From: Chryseobacterium sp. CY350
GTDB lineage: Bacteria; Bacteroidota; Bacteroidia; Flavobacteriales; Weeksellaceae
Length of the DNA stretch: 64,000 nt
Direction: 5' to 3'
NCBI RefSeq assembly: GCF_027945075.1
Contig: NZ_CP116034.1
Location: 1,984,001 to 2,048,000, forward strand
The notes beneath the pieces were generated by a model. That model saw nothing but the letters and a program-made list of their open reading frames with translations. It did not search any database and was not told where the DNA came from. How positions within the stretch are numbered: the first letter of the stretch is position 1; the number at the start of each line of letters is the position of its first letter. Made by a program: the position numbers and the translations under genes. This document shows positions 61,646 to 64,000 of the stretch, piece after piece.

Positions 61646-62677
61646 TTAATTACCTTCAAATATTTCCAAAAGTTTAAGTCGATTCACTTTTCCATTTGGG
61701 GTTCTGGGAATTTCTTCAACAAACATAATTTCTTTTGGTTTGTGAAAACTTTTTTCAAATTGAATTTTGGTCATTTTATTAATTAAATCATCAGATTTTT
61801 TTCCTTCAATTACCGCAATCAATTTCTGTCCCAGACTCTCATTTTTTATTCCTAAAAAAATCACTTCGTTTGGTATTTCTTTTTTAACTAGACTTTCCAA
61901 TGTTTCCGGAAATATTTTTGCACCACCAGAATTGATAACATTATCTATTCTCCCTAAAAATTTAAACTGATTGTCATTACTAATTTCAACTAAATCATTA
62001 GTCTGCAAAATTTCAGAATTCAAATCTGGTGCTGAAATTTTCAGACATCCAAGCTCATCTTTTGATATAGAGACATTTTCAAAAACCGTAAAATAGTCAT
62101 TAGAATGAGGATAGATTTCTTTCAAAGCAATGTGAGAAAGAGTTTCAGACATTCCATAAGTCTCGTAAATGTTAGTCTGAGCGTCAGAAATTTTGAGTGT
62201 TTGACCGATTTTTGATTTTAGAGATTCCGAAACTGCCGCACCTCCGATGATCAGATTTTTAATAAGATAAATCTTCCCCAGCGAATTTTCAACCTGCAAA
62301 GGTGTCATCGCGCAAAAGTCAATTTTCTCAGTTAAATTTTTTAATGGTTCTATTGACGGATTTTCAATTTTTAATTTTAATTTTCTTTCAAAAGACCGCA
62401 CCACCATCATTTTTCCTGAGATATATTCTACAGGAAGACAGATTAATGCTGTATCATTTTCCTGTAATCCTAAAAAATCACAAGTCATTTTTGCAGAATT
62501 CAGCATTTTCTTTTTCTCGATTTCAAAAATTTTCGGAACTCCGGTTGACCCAGAAGTCTGAACATCCACAGTTTTTGAGGGTGAAAGCCATTCTTTTATA
62601 AAAAAAATCACCTTGCTGTCAAATTCCTTCTGAGAATGTAAATTATTAATTTCGAGATTATTGAAGTTGATTACCAT
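61646..62677 (-). CDS. menE: AMP-binding ligase, probably o-succinylbenzoate-CoA ligase
   Basis: A 343-residue acyl-adenylating enzyme: the P-loop TSGSTGVPK (about residue 41), YETYGMSETLSHIAL, the hinge region FLGRIDNVINSGGAKIFPE and the catalytic Lys in RTPNGKVNRLKLL. The short length (about 340 rather than 450-550) is typical of MenE in this phylum, which activates o-succinylbenzoate in menaquinone synthesis. No other men genes lie in the window, so the exact substrate is inferred. The signal-free protein is cytoplasmic. Confidence 0.78.
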   Translation of the reverse strand: MVINFNNLEINNLHSQKEFDSKVIFFIKEWLSPSKTVDVQTSGSTGVPKIFEIEKKKMLNSAKMTCDFLGLQENDTALICLPVEYISGKMMVVRSFERKLKLKIENPSIEPLKNLTEKIDFCAMTPLQVENSLGKIYLIKNLIIGGAAVSESLKSKIGQTLKISDAQTNIYETYGMSETLSHIALKEIYPHSNDYFTVFENVSISKDELGCLKISAPDLNSEILQTNDLVEISNDNQFKFLGRIDNVINSGGAKIFPETLESLVKKEIPNEVIFLGIKNESLGQKLIAVIEGKKSDDLINKMTKIQFEKSFHKPKEIMFVEEIPRTPNGKVNRLKLLEIFEGN

Positions 62678-62728
62678 TTTTTAACTGATACAAATATTCT
62701 GTAAATTTAAAAAAATTTAAAAAACGAT

Positions 62729-62758
62729 TTGCAAGTAAATAAAAAAACTGTAAATTTG
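62729..62758 (+). promoter_or_regulatory. Promoter of the first tRNA-Gln gene
   Basis: TTG at 62729-62731 and TAAATTTG at 62751-62758 are separated by 19 bases. The tRNA begins 18 bases after the -7 element. Confidence 0.78.
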
Positions 62759-62775
62759 CAGCACCAAAATAAAAC

Positions 62776-62846
62776 AGACCCATAGTGTAGTGGTAACACA
62801 CCGGTTTTTGGTACCGTTATCCGGGGTTCGAATCCCTGTGGGTCTA
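62776..62846 (+). tRNA. tRNA-Gln (anticodon TTG), copy 1
   Basis: The cloverleaf forms fully: acceptor AGACCCA / TGGGTCT, D stem GTGT / ACAC, anticodon arm with loop TTTTGGT (anticodon TTG), and T-stem GGGG/CCCT around TTCGAAT. The discriminator base is A and no CCA is encoded. It is identical to copy 2 at 62995-63065. Confidence 0.95.
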
Positions 62847-62847
62847 C

Positions 62848-62874
62848 AAACCATCCTTTTTTAAAGGATGGTTT
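62848..62874 (+). terminator. Terminator of tRNA-Gln copy 1
   Basis: A 12-bp perfect stem AAACCATCCTTT / AAAGGATGGTTT with a short loop and a following T-run starts two bases after the tRNA. Confidence 0.88.
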
Positions 62875-62947
62875 TTGTATGTAAAAGAGTCATCAAGCAT
62901 CACAAACCAATTTACTTGTATAAAATTTGAACTTTATTAAGAATTTC

Positions 62948-62977
62948 TTGCGTATAAAGAAAAAATCTGTAAATTTG
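62948..62977 (+). promoter_or_regulatory. Promoter of the second tRNA-Gln gene
   Basis: TTG at 62948-62950 and TAAATTTG at 62970-62977 are again separated by 19 bases, 17 bases before the tRNA. It repeats the arrangement at the first copy. Confidence 0.78.
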
Positions 62978-62994
62978 CACCACCAAAAATAATC

Positions 62995-63065
62995 AGACCC
63001 ATAGTGTAGTGGTAACACACCGGTTTTTGGTACCGTTATCCGGGGTTCGAATCCCTGTGGGTCTA
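62995..63065 (+). tRNA. tRNA-Gln (anticodon TTG), copy 2
   Basis: Identical in all 71 bases to copy 1 at 62776-62846, with the same discriminator A and no encoded CCA. It has its own promoter and terminator, so the two are separate transcription units rather than one tandem transcript. Confidence 0.95.
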
Positions 63066-63066
63066 C

Positions 63067-63093
63067 AAACATCCTTTTTTTTAAAGGATGTTT
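63067..63093 (+). terminator. Terminator of tRNA-Gln copy 2
   Basis: AAACATCCTTT pairs with AAAGGATGTTT and is followed by a run of T. The stem differs from the first copy's by loss of a pair. The stretch from here to 63446 holds no gene that I can support: only AT-rich sequence and a 21-codon frame. Confidence 0.87.
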
Positions 63094-63446
63094 TTTTTTG
63101 CGTATATCTAAAAAATTCTATTTTTTTTCACATATTGTTAGAATTGCAAATATTTTATTACTTTTCACAAACATCAATTTCCCTCGAATAACCACGAGAA
63201 TGTAAAATTCAAGGCACGGAGATTTTAATTTAACATGAATTAATGCGGGTTGGCAAACATATTGCAGAGGTTTTTTATTATAAATTTTCTTTCAAACTAA
63301 ATCATAAAAAATTAATCATGAAAATATCACTACATACTCAATTTAGTATTGATAAAACTAAGCATAAAAAAAACCTGTACTAGGGGAAATTTAAATGCAT
63401 CACGACTCAAAATCAAATAGTTAATCAGTCTAAATTCGAAGAGAAA

Positions 63447-64000
63447 TTGAAAAGAAAAGTAAACTTTAAAAAAATAATTAAAGGTATCGTTATAACAATT
63501 ATTTCGATACTTATTCTCGTTATTCTCGCAATTTTCAGTTTGAGAATTCCTGCAGTTCAAAATTACGTAAAAGACAAACTTGTTGTTTATTTAGAGAAAA
63601 AGATCAAAACAAAAGTTAGTCTGGAAAAAGTTTATATTGGTTTTCCCAATAGTCTGGTGATGGAAAACCTTTATTTGAAGGGTCAGAATATCGACACTCT
63701 CTTAGCAGTAAGAAAATTTGATGTAGGTCTTGATATGTGGAAACTGATCAATTCTAAAGCAGATATTACCTCTATTGATCTGGAAGGTGTTCGGGCAAAT
63801 GTGATAAGAAACCCACAGGGGAAATTTAATTTCGATTATATCATTGATGCATTCGCTACTTCTGATAAAGAGCAGGAACAGAAGCCTTCAAAGCCATTCA
63901 TCATTTCTCTAGATAAAATCAAACTAAAAGACATTGGGTTAACTTTCGATGATCAGCAATCGAAAAATGACATTAAAGTATATTTTAATTCATTCGATAC
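63447..64000 (+). CDS. TamB-like translocation/assembly protein, 3' end cut by the window edge
   Basis: No ATG opens this frame; TTG at 63447 gives MKRKVNFKKIIKGIVITIIS, then a membrane anchor (LILVILAIFSL), LRIPAVQNYVKDKLVVYLEK and VSLEKVYIGFPNSLVMENLY, the start of the long periplasmic beta-groove proteins (AsmA/TamB, DUF748-like) that span the envelope and carry lipids or assist outer-membrane insertion. Coding-like sequence extends upstream of the TTG in the same frame back to a TAG at 63381. An ATG at 63395 is one frame off; loss of one A from the AAAA at 63409-63412 would join it. So the start is uncertain. At least 184 residues are visible and the gene continues beyond 64000. Confidence 0.75.
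   Translation, partial: MKRKVNFKKIIKGIVITIISILILVILAIFSLRIPAVQNYVKDKLVVYLEKKIKTKVSLEKVYIGFPNSLVMENLYLKGQNIDTLLAVRKFDVGLDMWKLINSKADITSIDLEGVRANVIRNPQGKFNFDYIIDAFATSDKEQEQKPSKPFIISLDKIKLKDIGLTFDDQQSKNDIKVYFNSFD

Noticed and set aside
62776..63065. Possible short CRISPR-like direct repeats
   Set aside because: The two identical 71-base units are complete tRNA genes, and no third unit or spacer pattern exists.
63009..63191. A 60-residue frame overlapping the second tRNA-Gln
   Set aside because: Most of it is the tRNA and its terminator.
63318..63383. A 21-codon frame MKISLHTQFSIDKTKHKKNL before the TamB-like gene
   Set aside because: It is too short to support and has no signal of its own, although it is in the same frame as the TamB-like gene and could be a leader.

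Overview
The window is about 64 kb of AT-rich chromosome from a member of the Bacteroidota, most probably Chryseobacterium or a close relative in the Weeksellaceae (inferred from gene content, not from a database search). The evidence is several secreted proteins with type IX secretion (T9SS) sorting domains, SusC/TonB-type outer-membrane biology, promoters of the form TTG-N19-TAnnTTTG, almost no Shine-Dalgarno sequences, a class II HMG-CoA reductase, and house-keeping genes of flavobacterial type. No insertion sequence, prophage or CRISPR array was seen.

Layout. 1-12.2 kb: the 3' part of aroC, two thioredoxin-fold genes, a fused pyrE-pyrF (UMP synthase) gene, two very large outer-membrane proteins that start at TTG, and two T9SS cargo proteins. 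12.2-15.7 kb: an accessory patch with a frameshifted XRE regulator between two palindromic repeats, and a minus-strand operon of a JAMM-like lipoprotein followed by three tandem small paralogues, the middle one broken. 15.8-18.6 kb: a TPP riboswitch with a hairpin expression platform, followed by four tightly coupled genes (methyltransferase, AIR-synthase-like kinase, divergent ThiE/TenI-like protein, Trm112-like zinc protein). 18.7-33 kb: dusB, deoC, an Lrp regulator, a nuclease-family protein, trmD, NDH-2, a GH25 lysozyme, two related alpha/beta hydrolases, a GNAT-like protein, an ABC-F protein. 34-39.5 kb: TonB-dependent siderophore receptor with a PepSY-like partner, a porin-like barrel, a 1-Cys peroxiredoxin, MscS. 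39.5-50 kb: pfkA-gap operon, the TIGR03915/TIGR03916 DNA-repair-linked pair, HMG-CoA reductase, ClC channel, sucC. 50-62.7 kb: a T9SS zincin, an MpaB-type oxygenase, recA, htpG, an alkyltransferase-like protein, SDR, a deoxyhypusine-synthase-like enzyme, arfB, menE. 62.7-64 kb: two identical tRNA-Gln genes with duplicated promoters and terminators, then the 5' end of a TamB-like gene.

How genes work together. The most interesting unit is the riboswitch operon at 15.8-18.6 kb. It is under thiamin pyrophosphate control, but its ThiE-like protein has lost most residues used for thiamin phosphate synthesis, and it sits with a methyltransferase and a possible Trm112-type methyltransferase activator. 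This looks like an undescribed thiamin-linked pathway. Other units with clear internal logic are the siderophore receptor/PepSY pair, the glycolytic pfkA-gap pair and the radical-SAM/TIGR03915 pair.

Three families of intergenic palindromes recur. A roughly 120-130 bp element occurs three times (19.7, 47.1 and 48.6 kb), a hairpin with TTTGTCATT ends occurs twice around the XRE gene, and a third palindrome follows htpG. Three apparent one-base indels in short homopolymers (XRE gene, middle paralogue, TamB start) are either real gene decay or sequence errors.
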